From a virus: a stretch of 26,920 nucleotides of DNA. The translations under genes and the position numbers were made by a program. Each line of letters starts with the position of its first letter. Within the stretch, counting starts at the first letter, position 1. The stretch spans positions 1 to 26,920 of the IMG/VR virus record IMGVR_UViG_3300031707_000144; one strand, given 5' to 3'. This document shows positions 16,213 to 23,183 of the stretch, piece after piece. Below the pieces are notes generated by a model that was not told the origin of the DNA, did not search any database, and worked only from the letters and a program-made list of their open reading frames with translations.

Positions 16213-16865
16213 TTTGTTTTCCTCCTACTTTTTAATAACATTGGATCAATTGTTTCTACTATTTTACTATTCCATTCCAATCCTAACCATTCCAGAGTTT
16301 CATATATCTGTTGGTAATCCCCACTTACCATTCGCTCCGGCCATACTATCTTGCAATTAACTCCTGCTTCAATCATTGTAACAAATCGTTTCTCGTACTG
16401 ATGTACCCACCATTTCCATCCTTCTGTTTCATCCACTGCCCCCACACGTTTTAAATTATTGGCATCCTTAAACATTGTCATATACCCCGTCTTTATACAG
16501 GATTCCACTATATCACCCGTTCTCCTTCTGACTATAATCCAACGTGCATTTGGAAAGGCATAATTCCAAACTGGCCACATTTGTCCCAGTTTAGGACTTT
16601 TACACATCCACGACCCATCCTTGTATTCTTCCCTCTCCAATATCTCCAACACCTTAGCATTCCAATCCATAGGAATACTCAAACCTCTTATGTCAGGGAA
16701 TAAACCAACTTTGGAACTAAGAAATCCATCCATCAGTAAATTCATTCCAAAATTTTCGTACATTGTAGATGTCAGTCCTTTATGCACTCCACAAATATCA
16801 AATATCTTTGCTATCATGGAACTACCTGATCGCTCTACTCCTGTTATGAATATTGGTTGGTTCAT
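16200..16865 (-). CDS. Sulfotransferase family protein
   Basis: 221 residues. The N-terminus FITGVERSGSSMIAKIF (6-22) has the 5'-phosphosulfate loop of PAPS-dependent sulfotransferases (G-x-x-R-S-G-S-S). RWIIVRRRTGDIVESC at ~108-123 fits the 3'-phosphate motif, with Arg 113 and Ser 122 as candidate ligands. The rest (CKSPKLGQMWPVWNYAFPNA, GWKWWVHQYEKRF, YETLEWLGLEW) agrees with bacterial sulfotransferases. Known members move sulfate from PAPS to a hydroxyl or amine of sugars, lipids or peptides. No signal peptide or membrane segment is visible, so it should act in the cytosol. It is last in the glycan cassette: ATGA overlap with the glycosyltransferase before it, 13-base overlap with the connector after it. 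A nucleotide kinase is a less likely reading. Substrate unknown. Confidence 0.82.
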   Translation of the reverse strand: MNQPIFITGVERSGSSMIAKIFDICGVHKGLTSTMYENFGMNLLMDGFLSSKVGLFPDIRGLSIPMDWNAKVLEILEREEYKDGSWMCKSPKLGQMWPVWNYAFPNARWIIVRRRTGDIVESCIKTGYMTMFKDANNLKRVGAVDETEGWKWWVHQYEKRFVTMIEAGVNCKIVWPERMVSGDYQQIYETLEWLGLEWNSKIVETIDPMLLKSRRKTKWHV

Positions 16866-17566
16866 TCGTAATATTTATAATCTTCCCCAATCAATTCTTT
16901 TAATTTCTCAAAATTTACATCACTAGTCATTTTAACATCCATCCTGTGCCCCATCCCTATTCCTGCCCTACCTGGAAGTCCTTTAATCCCTATGGCTAAA
17001 TCCTGACCATCAAACAGATTAACTTTTTTATGGTGCACTGCCCTAAAGAAACTCATATCAATGAACTTATTTCTTTGTATACAAATAGTTTTGAAAATAT
17101 TAAGCATATTGGGTTTAAAAGCTACCTGGAAAAGACTTGCATGTCCAATGTTTCCATTCCTCATCCATCCCTTATTCACTACATCATAATAAACGGTATA
17201 CATTTGTCCTGCCACGTCATATCCCTTTAGTTTCTTCACCATTGTACTTAGGTACTGAGAGGAATAATAATCATCATCCTCAATTATAAAAACATAATCA
17301 ACTTCAAAAAATTCAACAATTTCAATACCTCGTATTAAATTACTTGCCTGTGTGTTTAATCCGGGCATCCACTTCTTCTGTGGATAAATTTTCAATATCT
17401 TCCAATTTTCACGAAAGTCGGATGTAATATTTTTAGTAGTAACCGGCAAGGCATCATCCACAATTACCCACAATACTTTCCCTTCATAATCCTGCTTATG
17501 CATAAATTCTGCACAGAGTTTAATCTGTGTTGGACGTGCTCCAGTTGGTGTAATCAAAGCAATCAT
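16862..17566 (-). CDS. GT-A glycosyltransferase-like protein
   Basis: 234 residues. The fold pattern of family 2-type glycosyltransferases is visible: MIALITPTGARPTQIKLCAE at the start, VLWVIVDDA at ~31-39 (nucleotide-sugar site), and YVFIIEDDDYYSS at ~91-103, whose EDDD supplies the metal-binding D-x-D. DGQDLAIGIKGLPGRAGIGM at ~187-205 is in the place of the catalytic acidic residue. There are no transmembrane helices. It overlaps its neighbours on both sides by ATGA, the epimerase upstream and the sulfotransferase downstream, so these three are probably made together. The donor and acceptor cannot be read from sequence. It probably adds one sugar of a glycan that is then sulfated. Confidence 0.75.
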   Translation of the reverse strand: MIALITPTGARPTQIKLCAEFMHKQDYEGKVLWVIVDDALPVTTKNITSDFRENWKILKIYPQKKWMPGLNTQASNLIRGIEIVEFFEVDYVFIIEDDDYYSSQYLSTMVKKLKGYDVAGQMYTVYYDVVNKGWMRNGNIGHASLFQVAFKPNMLNIFKTICIQRNKFIDMSFFRAVHHKKVNLFDGQDLAIGIKGLPGRAGIGMGHRMDVKMTSDVNFEKLKELIGEDYKYYE

Positions 17567-18456
17567 AATCTTTTCTTAACCTTTTTAATTACCCTATCAA
17601 TTCCTTCTTCCAATGATATAGAACAATTATATTTAGTCAATATACTTTGTAAAGTAAAATTTGCTGCTTTCGTTAAGGTCATTTTTTCTGGTAATGCTGT
17701 TTCAATTACATAATCTTTATAAGATAATTCAAGCTTCTTACAAATCATCCTTGCCATATCCTGTGTAGAATATAATTCAGGATTCCCCACATTGATAATC
17801 ACAAACTCTTTCAGATAACATAACTTTTCAAGAACCACTATGGCATCATCAAGGTGCATCCATGAACGGTAACTATCTTTATGAACTGTTATTTGCTGAT
17901 GCCTTAATAATGAATAAACAAAGCGAATCATAGCTGAACGGTGATCTCCAAAAGATTCATCTTCATGATAAAACATAAATGGACGAACAATAACAGCATT
18001 TAATCCATTGGATATTTCATATTCTACCAACTGCTCCGCCATTAATTTACTTAACCCATAAATATTGTTAGGTCGTAGGTCACGTCGCCCCTCCGACAAA
18101 TTACCCACCAAATTTCCATATACTTCAGAAGTGGAAAAGAAAATAAGTTTTGCCCCCACCTGCTTACATAATTGAATTACATTTTCCGTACCACAGACAT
18201 TTGTCTTAATCGTAGTAACGGGGGAATGTTCACAAGTAACCCTACTTACCATAGCTGCCATATGAAAAACAATCTCTGGTTTAAATTCATAGAAAGCACT
18301 CACAATATCAGCTCCATTATTGATATCAACAGTTCTGTATCCTTCCTCAAACTTCTGTTTGATATCAATGCAGAATACCTTATGTCCTTTACTCCTGAGA
18401 TAAGGAATCAGTATCTCTCCTATATTTCCTGCTCCACCTGTTACTAATATTTTCAT
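17563..18456 (-). CDS. NAD(P)-dependent SDR sugar epimerase/dehydratase
   Basis: 297 residues from the ATG at 18456, which overlaps the stop of the previous gene as ATGA. A TTG at 18480 would add eight residues and is rejected. The Rossmann start MKILVTGGAGNIGEIL has G-x-x-G-x-x-G at 7-13. STSEVYG at 108-114 and YGLSK at 133-137 form the Ser/Tyr-x-x-x-Lys catalytic set, and VIVRPF at ~155-160 is typical of extended SDRs. The conserved blocks match nucleotide-sugar 4-epimerases and 4,6-dehydratases (GalE/RmlB/WbpP class). It should convert one NDP-sugar to another to feed the neighbouring glycosyltransferases. The exact substrate cannot be set. No nucleotidylyltransferase is encoded here, so the starting NDP-sugar must come from the host or from genes outside the window. 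Confidence 0.85.
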   Translation of the reverse strand: MKILVTGGAGNIGEILIPYLRSKGHKVFCIDIKQKFEEGYRTVDINNGADIVSAFYEFKPEIVFHMAAMVSRVTCEHSPVTTIKTNVCGTENVIQLCKQVGAKLIFFSTSEVYGNLVGNLSEGRRDLRPNNIYGLSKLMAEQLVEYEISNGLNAVIVRPFMFYHEDESFGDHRSAMIRFVYSLLRHQQITVHKDSYRSWMHLDDAIVVLEKLCYLKEFVIINVGNPELYSTQDMARMICKKLELSYKDYVIETALPEKMTLTKAANFTLQSILTKYNCSISLEEGIDRVIKKVKKRL

Positions 18457-18665
18457 GCTGCATTTATTAATCTTGTCCAAAGTTGTAATGTCTTAATATT
18501 CTGTTCAAAAGTGTAAAATAAATTACCACCATTGAGATACATTGCTTCATCTAAATCACGAGCCTTGACATCTACCTCAGCTTCTTTCAAAGTAGCTTGT
18601 AGATAGCCAAGTGATGGTGAAGGGAATACATCACTCTGCCACGGATTTATAAGCAATACCTTCAT
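18453..18665 (-). CDS. Short protein resembling the start of a cobalamin-binding (B12) radical-SAM domain
   Basis: 70 residues. The first ~45 (MKVLLINPWQSDVFPSPSLG, YLQATLKEAEVDVKARDLDE) are the classic opening of B12-binding domains in radical SAM enzymes: beta-strand, NP loop, P-S-LG-YL helix and second strand. The B12-ligand motif (D-x-H-x-x-G) and the whole radical SAM barrel are absent. Its end overlaps the epimerase start as ATGA and its ATG overlaps the preceding gene in the same way. The frame is thus tightly integrated, not an obvious random fragment. It could be a decayed remnant kept for translational coupling, or a small protein reusing half of a Rossmann-like fold. I cannot assign a function. 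Confidence 0.6.
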   Translation of the reverse strand: MKVLLINPWQSDVFPSPSLGYLQATLKEAEVDVKARDLDEAMYLNGGNLFYTFEQNIKTLQLWTRLINAA

Positions 18666-19426
18666 AAGTCTCTTGTATATATATGTTTTGCCCTATATGA
18701 ATTTTCTTTTCTTATTTCAAGTAATAAAAGTTTATTCTTTGCCTCCAATCTGACATAATCTACTGGATGTGGAGTAACATAATGCCACTGATGAACTACA
18801 AATGGAACGAGAGGAATTTTAACCTGTAACCCAAGTACCCCCACTCTTTCAATAAGATTATTGTCTCCATAGGCATGTCCATCACTAAACCGCTCATCAT
18901 ACCCATTCAACAACTTCATGTTTTTAGCTGTTAAGGCAACACAAAAGTCAAAAGCATTAGGTCTATACACTGGATGATTATACCAAGCAAGATCACCATC
19001 AAAATTGGCTCTACGGCGATTTTTATCCGCCAGGTAAAAAACATTATGTTCTTTAAACGTATTTTCCCGATCTAAACTAAAACAACTAAAGGCAAAATAT
19101 GTAGAATCAGTTACCTTTGTAGCATAAGAAATAACATCCCCTACATGATAACACTCGGCATTTTGCACAATAATAACATCAGGGTTTGCTTTCATTGCCA
19201 GAAATAATCCCATATTGTAGGCTGGTTCTGGATTAGTCCACCTTTTATTCTTCATCTTCACTACAGTTACTGGGTATTCCTTTATATTATGAAAAATATC
19301 ATTTCGACTGTCATCATCCACTACAATCACTTCAAAATCTTTATACTCAGATTTCTTCAAAGATTCCAAAGTCTTAGTCAGTTGGAGCTGCCGTTCATAA
19401 TATGTCATTACAAGAATCAATTTCAT
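18662..19426 (-). CDS. Family 2-type glycosyltransferase
   Basis: 254 residues. The N-terminus MKLILVMTYYERQLQLTKTL and VIVVDDDS at ~33-40 are the nucleotide-sugar site of GT2 enzymes. At the position of the usual D-x-D, the protein has VQNAE (87-91), so the metal motif is altered. FDFCVALTAKNMKLLNGYDE (159-178) followed by RFSDGHAYGDNNLIERV is the acceptor-side block with the probable catalytic acidic residue. HQWHY at 212-216 sits near the C-terminus. No membrane segments are seen. ATGA overlaps tie it to both neighbours. The altered D-x-D also occurs in active polypeptide- and chondroitin-type GT2 relatives, so loss of activity is not implied. Sugar and acceptor unknown. Confidence 0.82.
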   Translation of the reverse strand: MKLILVMTYYERQLQLTKTLESLKKSEYKDFEVIVVDDDSRNDIFHNIKEYPVTVVKMKNKRWTNPEPAYNMGLFLAMKANPDVIIVQNAECYHVGDVISYATKVTDSTYFAFSCFSLDRENTFKEHNVFYLADKNRRRANFDGDLAWYNHPVYRPNAFDFCVALTAKNMKLLNGYDERFSDGHAYGDNNLIERVGVLGLQVKIPLVPFVVHQWHYVTPHPVDYVRLEAKNKLLLLEIRKENSYRAKHIYTRDL

Positions 19427-20079
19427 TTCACTAACCTTTTTTTGCCTGTTGCACTATTTACATTTGCCGTCTGATAATAATATTGTTCATCCTTTGAAAG
19501 TAAGGTAAGATCAGAATAATACCAAGGTACATGCCTTGCCGTGTAAGGTCTATTCGTTCTTACTGCTGAGTGGGAATAATTTACTACTCCTTCTCGATAT
19601 AAAGCAAATGTGGTATCTACTGGAGAATTATAATACATATTATCATACTGACTCCTCCAATATCTTGGTTCAACCTGAGTCCTGATATAATTACCTTCCT
19701 CAGTATTAGGTAAATCATTTATCTCAAGACTAAATCCACATTTGTCAATATGCCGGTATTTATCCAATCCAGTATTCAGTACAGTAAGGAAATCATCTGG
19801 TATTCCACTCAAATCCAAATCTGGATCAGATACTATATATCTTTCATTAACTATTCCTAAACGTTGTAGTATATTTACCTCTTTATTCCATATAACAGTA
19901 TGCCCATGATTTTCTTTTAAACGAAGTGTAGTATAAGGACATTCATAATAGTACTCCAACAATGGAGCATAGTCCGAATGATTATCTATGAAAATAGGGG
20001 TCAGTCCATGTGTATCACACCAAACTGCCATTTTCATTGGAAGAGTCAAACGGTTATAATTTATTATTAGTACTTTCAT
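19423..20079 (-). CDS. GT-A glycosyltransferase-like protein
   Basis: 218 residues, with AAAGGAG 9 bases upstream of the ATG. The start MKVLIINYNRLTLPMKMAVW and PIFIDNHSDYAPLLEYY match GT-A folds of the family 2 type. YIVSDPDLDLSGIPDDFL (81-98) carries the D-x-D as DPDLD. CGFSLEINDLP, PVDTTFALYR (153-162) and RHVPWY (182-187) are typical of a small glycosyltransferase family found in phages and bacterial surface-polysaccharide loci. Its first 26 bases overlap the end of the MptE-like gene and its stop overlaps the next glycosyltransferase (ATGA). No membrane segment. It is one of three glycosyltransferases in this cassette, enough to build a short oligosaccharide, assuming each adds a sugar. 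Confidence 0.78.
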   Translation of the reverse strand: MKVLIINYNRLTLPMKMAVWCDTHGLTPIFIDNHSDYAPLLEYYYECPYTTLRLKENHGHTVIWNKEVNILQRLGIVNERYIVSDPDLDLSGIPDDFLTVLNTGLDKYRHIDKCGFSLEINDLPNTEEGNYIRTQVEPRYWRSQYDNMYYNSPVDTTFALYREGVVNYSHSAVRTNRPYTARHVPWYYSDLTLLSKDEQYYYQTANVNSATGKKRLVK

Positions 20080-20803
20080 TATTTAAAAACTCCTTTAAGG
20101 TCATTTTTGGAAATTCCACAATTGCACTATCAGGGCTGATATTAATAATTTCAATCCCTCTCATCCTGGCATCCTTTGCAATATATGGAAATCCTAACAG
20201 ATGCTTATGAAAAGGAAGAGATTTTCTTGGATCTCTTGGTTGCCCTCTTCTTCCAGCAGGTACTACTGATGTAGGTTCTTCTGCATAAAGTTTATGCCAA
20301 TTTTTTTCTCCATTCCCATTTAATGTCATATCAAATCCTAACAGTATAATTCTCTTTGCCCCTGCATTGGCGGCAACACTAATTGCAGCCCCTCCACTAT
20401 GAGCATTCCAAGAAATCATGTTTGGATTAGGGGTTATTCCTTTTGGATGATTTCCATCCCTACCTAAGAACTTAACCCAGTCATACCCTTTAATCCCATC
20501 ATGGCAAGTAACTTTCAAACCTGGCCATGCCGCTAATCTATCCTTATGTGGAAGGAAAAATTTATTATCCCCAAAGAAAACCATATCTATCCAAGTTCCA
20601 ATCAGATATGCGGCATTAATACCAATGACATGCTTCTTATGGATAACTTCCATGTAAGGGGAGTATATTGAGGGAGGTGAAACCCCATTCATTACTTCTT
20701 GCACAAGAGTGTCTGGAATATCAAATTGCTTTGTTACCGATGGCCCTCCTCCAAGAATCCAAACATCTCCTCCCTCCCATATACGTGGAACTTCCCAATT
20801 CAT
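20054..20803 (-). CDS. DUF115/MptE-like Rossmann protein ('norphogenetic' type)
   Basis: 249 residues from the ATG at 20803, which shares one base with the preceding stop (TGATG). A GTG three bases earlier is an alternative. Motifs: WILGGGPSV (15-23), VIGINAAYLIG then DMVFFGD, SGGAAISVAANAGAKRIILL followed by GFDM (to 159), and IINISPDSAIVEF near the end. This set defines a phage family often annotated 'norphogenetic protein' and related to the DUF115/MptE-like domain. That superfamily also includes flagellin glycosylation factors and GT42-type sialyltransferases. It opens the glycan cassette, so a role in glycosyl transfer or in recognising the protein to be modified fits, but it is not proven. 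A nucleotide-binding maturation role is another possibility. Confidence 0.75.
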   Translation of the reverse strand: MNWEVPRIWEGGDVWILGGGPSVTKQFDIPDTLVQEVMNGVSPPSIYSPYMEVIHKKHVIGINAAYLIGTWIDMVFFGDNKFFLPHKDRLAAWPGLKVTCHDGIKGYDWVKFLGRDGNHPKGITPNPNMISWNAHSGGAAISVAANAGAKRIILLGFDMTLNGNGEKNWHKLYAEEPTSVVPAGRRGQPRDPRKSLPFHKHLLGFPYIAKDARMRGIEIINISPDSAIVEFPKMTLKEFLNNESTNNKL

Positions 20804-21201
20804 CACTTTAGTTTTTTAATCATTGTCTTTGCCTGTTCCTTAGTCAATGGTTGTTCATTGATAACTTTCCCCTCAGAAGATATTACATCATAATAGAAAC
20901 CATGTGAAATAATCTTCCCTTCCGCATCCATTTCCATATGTTTATCTTCCCGCTCATTCATGCGGTATATGACGGGTTTATCCATTGATAAATCCACTTC
21001 TGGAGGAGGAATAGATTGGGATTCTTCCTTCTCTGGCATATTTAGGGTAACATCCAAAGGAATGACTGTTAGTCTGAATTCTATTGGAATGGCACTTTCA
21101 GGAGCAGAAAATATCTGCCCTGGTTTCATGATTTTCTTACCCCAATACCAAGCTCTGCTGGAAACAACTTTCCAACGGATCGTGACATCTTTAGGTTCCA
21201 T
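20803..21201 (-). CDS. Small structural or accessory protein, paralogue B of a tandem pair
   Basis: 132 residues with a GGAGGG site before the ATG at 21201. N-terminal block IRWKVVSSRAWYWGKKIMKP then GQIFSA, and C-terminal block YYDVISSEGKVINEQPLTKE then QAKTMIKKL, both parallel the adjacent 108-residue gene. Between them sits a longer, acidic and Pro-rich linker (PEKEESQSIPPPEVDLS) absent from the neighbour. No enzyme motif. It lies between capsid and glycan genes and is coupled to the MptE-like gene by TGATG. Two small folded ends joined by a flexible linker would suit a capsid-associated or adaptor protein; this is inference. Confidence 0.7.
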   Translation of the reverse strand: MEPKDVTIRWKVVSSRAWYWGKKIMKPGQIFSAPESAIPIEFRLTVIPLDVTLNMPEKEESQSIPPPEVDLSMDKPVIYRMNEREDKHMEMDAEGKIISHGFYYDVISSEGKVINEQPLTKEQAKTMIKKLK

Positions 21202-21203
21202 AA

Positions 21204-21530
21204 TTAACCCTCCAACTTTTTAACCAGTTCCAAAGCCTCAGATTTTTTCAAAGCCTTCTCATTGATAACCTTTCCCCGATTATCAACAGCATCATACCAA
21301 TTACTTTTTCCTCTCCTCTGAACAGAGAATTCAATCTTAACTGCTACGGGTTCTGGTCCAGTTGGTATGGGTTCCAAAGGTTTTATTGTATCCCTGAAAG
21401 CCATTGATACTTGATCTGAAGTGGCTAAGAATATATCACCAGGTTTAATTACTCTGTGATCACTTAGGTAAAGAATACCACCACCGGTATGTTTCCACTT
21501 TATTACATCATTTTTTATTGTACGTTCCAT
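21204..21530 (-). CDS. Small structural or accessory protein, paralogue A of a tandem pair
   Basis: 108 residues. N-terminal block IKWKHTGGGILYLSDHRVIK then PGDIFLA, with MAFRDTIKPLEPI after it; C-terminal block NWYDAVDNRGKVINEKALKK then SEALELVKKLEG. It follows the capsid gene after a 45-base gap that holds a hairpin. The same two blocks occur in the next gene, so the pair arose by tandem duplication. I associate proteins with a 'kPGdiF.A' and a 'GKVINEk.Lrk.eA..l' block with the post-capsid position of environmental phages, but know no function for them. A role as minor capsid or head-completion protein is likely from context only. Confidence 0.7.
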   Translation of the reverse strand: MERTIKNDVIKWKHTGGGILYLSDHRVIKPGDIFLATSDQVSMAFRDTIKPLEPIPTGPEPVAVKIEFSVQRRGKSNWYDAVDNRGKVINEKALKKSEALELVKKLEG

Positions 21531-21543
21531 AATTTATGTTTTT

Positions 21544-21567
21544 AAAAGAAAGAGACTTGATTAGTCC
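21544..21567 (-). terminator. Putative weak intrinsic terminator after the capsid gene
   Basis: On the minus strand GGACT-AATCA-AGTCT forms a 5-bp stem (one G-U) followed by TTTCTTTT. It begins 8 bases past the capsid stop, in a 45-base gap. The stem is short, so at most partial termination is expected, which would let capsid mRNA exceed that of later genes. Its loop AATCA and flanking C-U...A-G match the hairpin after the tail-tube gene. Confidence 0.42.
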
Positions 21568-21575
21568 TTCTCAGA

Positions 21576-22688
21576 TTAGGCAATATGGGTTACACCACAC
21601 TGTCCCAATACGTCGGAACGAATCTGAGGAACCTGTATGGTCAGGACTTTGTATTTGGTAATAAATTTACCTTCAGTCTGCCATTCAACGTTCTGTAGAC
21701 CCATACCACGTATCAGCCTTACAACATCCGATGTCATCTGAATGAACAGGACATTGTTAGCCGGGAGGGTGTCAATAACCTTTATGCCAAGTATTCCAGA
21801 TATTGCGAGAATCCTTGCACGGATAGTCGTATTGGGAGCTGTATCAGGAGTTGAGCCAACATAATCCTCATCCAAAACGGTTTCATAAGTCGTTGGGATG
21901 TAGATCATCCACGGCCCATAATGTTTGGCATTAATACTGACTTGCTTCCAGGAGATAACTTGGTCAACAATAGTCTTTCCAGTTACTGCTGAATCGTCCC
22001 ATGCAGTCCCCAGTGAAACCTGGTTTCTGTCAGGAAAATTAATGTAACTGTAAATGGTATTGCGACTTCTGCTATCCTTTTCACCAAAACTATAAGTAGT
22101 ATTGGTAAACAGCATGTTCTCCAGTTTTACCATCACTGCTCTTGCAGCACGTTCAGCCAACGTGGTATCCAGTGGATTACCCATGTTACGGCTGGTAGCC
22201 AATGCCCTTGCATTGATTTCATAATCAACATGCACGATAGGTATTGGCAAGTAATTGTACTGCCAGACAGGACGGTTCCCAAGAGCACGGGTTACAGCAT
22301 CCATTGTGAGATCAGCTTCCAGGTCACCCTGAACATCATGCCATTCAAGTACTGTCGTACCCATAGCATTTCCAAGGTTGTATGTCAAACCTCTTCCAAC
22401 GAGATCATCCACACCACCAAGTCTGATTTCAGCAGCCTTCTGTACGGCTTCATCAAGTAACTTCCACTCATTCGGGCGGAGAGTTGCTCCAGCATTAGTC
22501 TGTATAGACTTGTAACTTGCTGGATCTTTAGGATCACCAGTACCTTTGTATACTGATACATAACTTCTGCCATCAGTATGTACAAAAGGTCTCATATAAC
22601 CAGGATCAAGTCTCCCTTGATTGGCGAAATAGTTTGCTACTTCTCCACGCACCTGGCCATCGCTTCCAATTAAATCAACATTTATCAT
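21576..22688 (-). CDS. Major capsid protein (HK97-fold)
   Basis: 370 residues, with an ideal ribosome site (AAAGGAGG) before the ATG at 22688. It lies after protease/scaffold and a decoration-like gene, the standard site for the capsid gene. Visible blocks are RLGGVDDLVGRGLTYNLGNA, TTVLEWHDVQGDLEADLTMD, VHVDYEINARALATSRNMGN, a helix with AERAARAVMVKLENMLF, and QTEGKFITKYKVLTIQVPQI near the end. The order (N-terminal arm, long helix with A-R-x-V-x-x-x-E, P-domain strands) suits an HK97-type shell protein, and the texture reminds me of encapsulin-like (Linocin M18) relatives, a weak call. The gene is GC-richer than most (33 of 60 bases at 22261-22320, 26 of 60 at 21781-21840). Confidence 0.85.
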   Translation of the reverse strand: MINVDLIGSDGQVRGEVANYFANQGRLDPGYMRPFVHTDGRSYVSVYKGTGDPKDPASYKSIQTNAGATLRPNEWKLLDEAVQKAAEIRLGGVDDLVGRGLTYNLGNAMGTTVLEWHDVQGDLEADLTMDAVTRALGNRPVWQYNYLPIPIVHVDYEINARALATSRNMGNPLDTTLAERAARAVMVKLENMLFTNTTYSFGEKDSRSRNTIYSYINFPDRNQVSLGTAWDDSAVTGKTIVDQVISWKQVSINAKHYGPWMIYIPTTYETVLDEDYVGSTPDTAPNTTIRARILAISGILGIKVIDTLPANNVLFIQMTSDVVRLIRGMGLQNVEWQTEGKFITKYKVLTIQVPQIRSDVLGQCGVTHIA

Positions 22689-22707
22689 TGTATTTTCCTC
22701 CTTTTTT

Positions 22708-23169
22708 TTATAATACTCTGATCATGATTCTCTTGTTGTAGCCAAAGGGTGCTTCGGAATCTTCCGCCCCCGATGAACCAGAAAGGTTAATAGCTTTCAC
22801 TACAACCCCAAAAGCTTCACCAGATGAGAAAGCCTTTACATAACCATTACCAGCGGATGCAACAAATGATCCAACGGTATAGTTAGTGCCATCTTCTGCA
22901 ATAGCATAGACCCAATCACCACGGTAAGGAATCCAAACCTGAACCTGATCCCCTGTTACATAGGGATCATCAATCCCTTTTCCCTGCAGTTCATCCTCCA
23001 GAGCAACCATCGTGCAGAAGGCTGCTGGATCATTATCATTATGTGCGATTACTGTATCTTCAGCGCTCATAATGAGAAGCATGCCCGGATATATCGCACC
23101 ACCTGCCTTGTGTTCTTCAATGACATCCGAGTATTTCTTCAGTTTAATCGTGTTGTGAGCAATATTCAT
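22708..23169 (-). CDS. Capsid decoration-like protein
   Basis: 153 residues with a strong ribosome site (AAAGGAGG) upstream of the ATG at 23169. The sequence is strand-rich with few helices: KAGGAIYPGMLLIMSAEDTV, ALEDELQGKGIDDPYVTGDQ, WIPYRGDWVYAIAEDG, VGSFVASAGNGYVKAFSSGE and a basic C-terminus. The 'G....PG.L......t....' opening and the 'Y..GD.v.v.....G..v.a......i..G' pattern match small beta-barrel decoration or head-stabilisation proteins encoded just before the capsid gene (DUF2190-like proteins and relatives). It probably binds the outside of the expanded shell. If the glycan cassette modifies the virion, this surface protein is one plausible target. The exact family is not certain. 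Confidence 0.7.
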   Translation of the reverse strand: MNIAHNTIKLKKYSDVIEEHKAGGAIYPGMLLIMSAEDTVIAHNDNDPAAFCTMVALEDELQGKGIDDPYVTGDQVQVWIPYRGDWVYAIAEDGTNYTVGSFVASAGNGYVKAFSSGEAFGVVVKAINLSGSSGAEDSEAPFGYNKRIMIRVL

Positions 23170-23183
23170 TGCGTTTCCCTCCT

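Noticed and set aside
17563-18480. Epimerase starting at a TTG at 18480
   Set aside because: The ATG at 18456 overlaps the previous stop as ATGA, like other cassette genes, and puts the Rossmann strand directly at the N-terminus.
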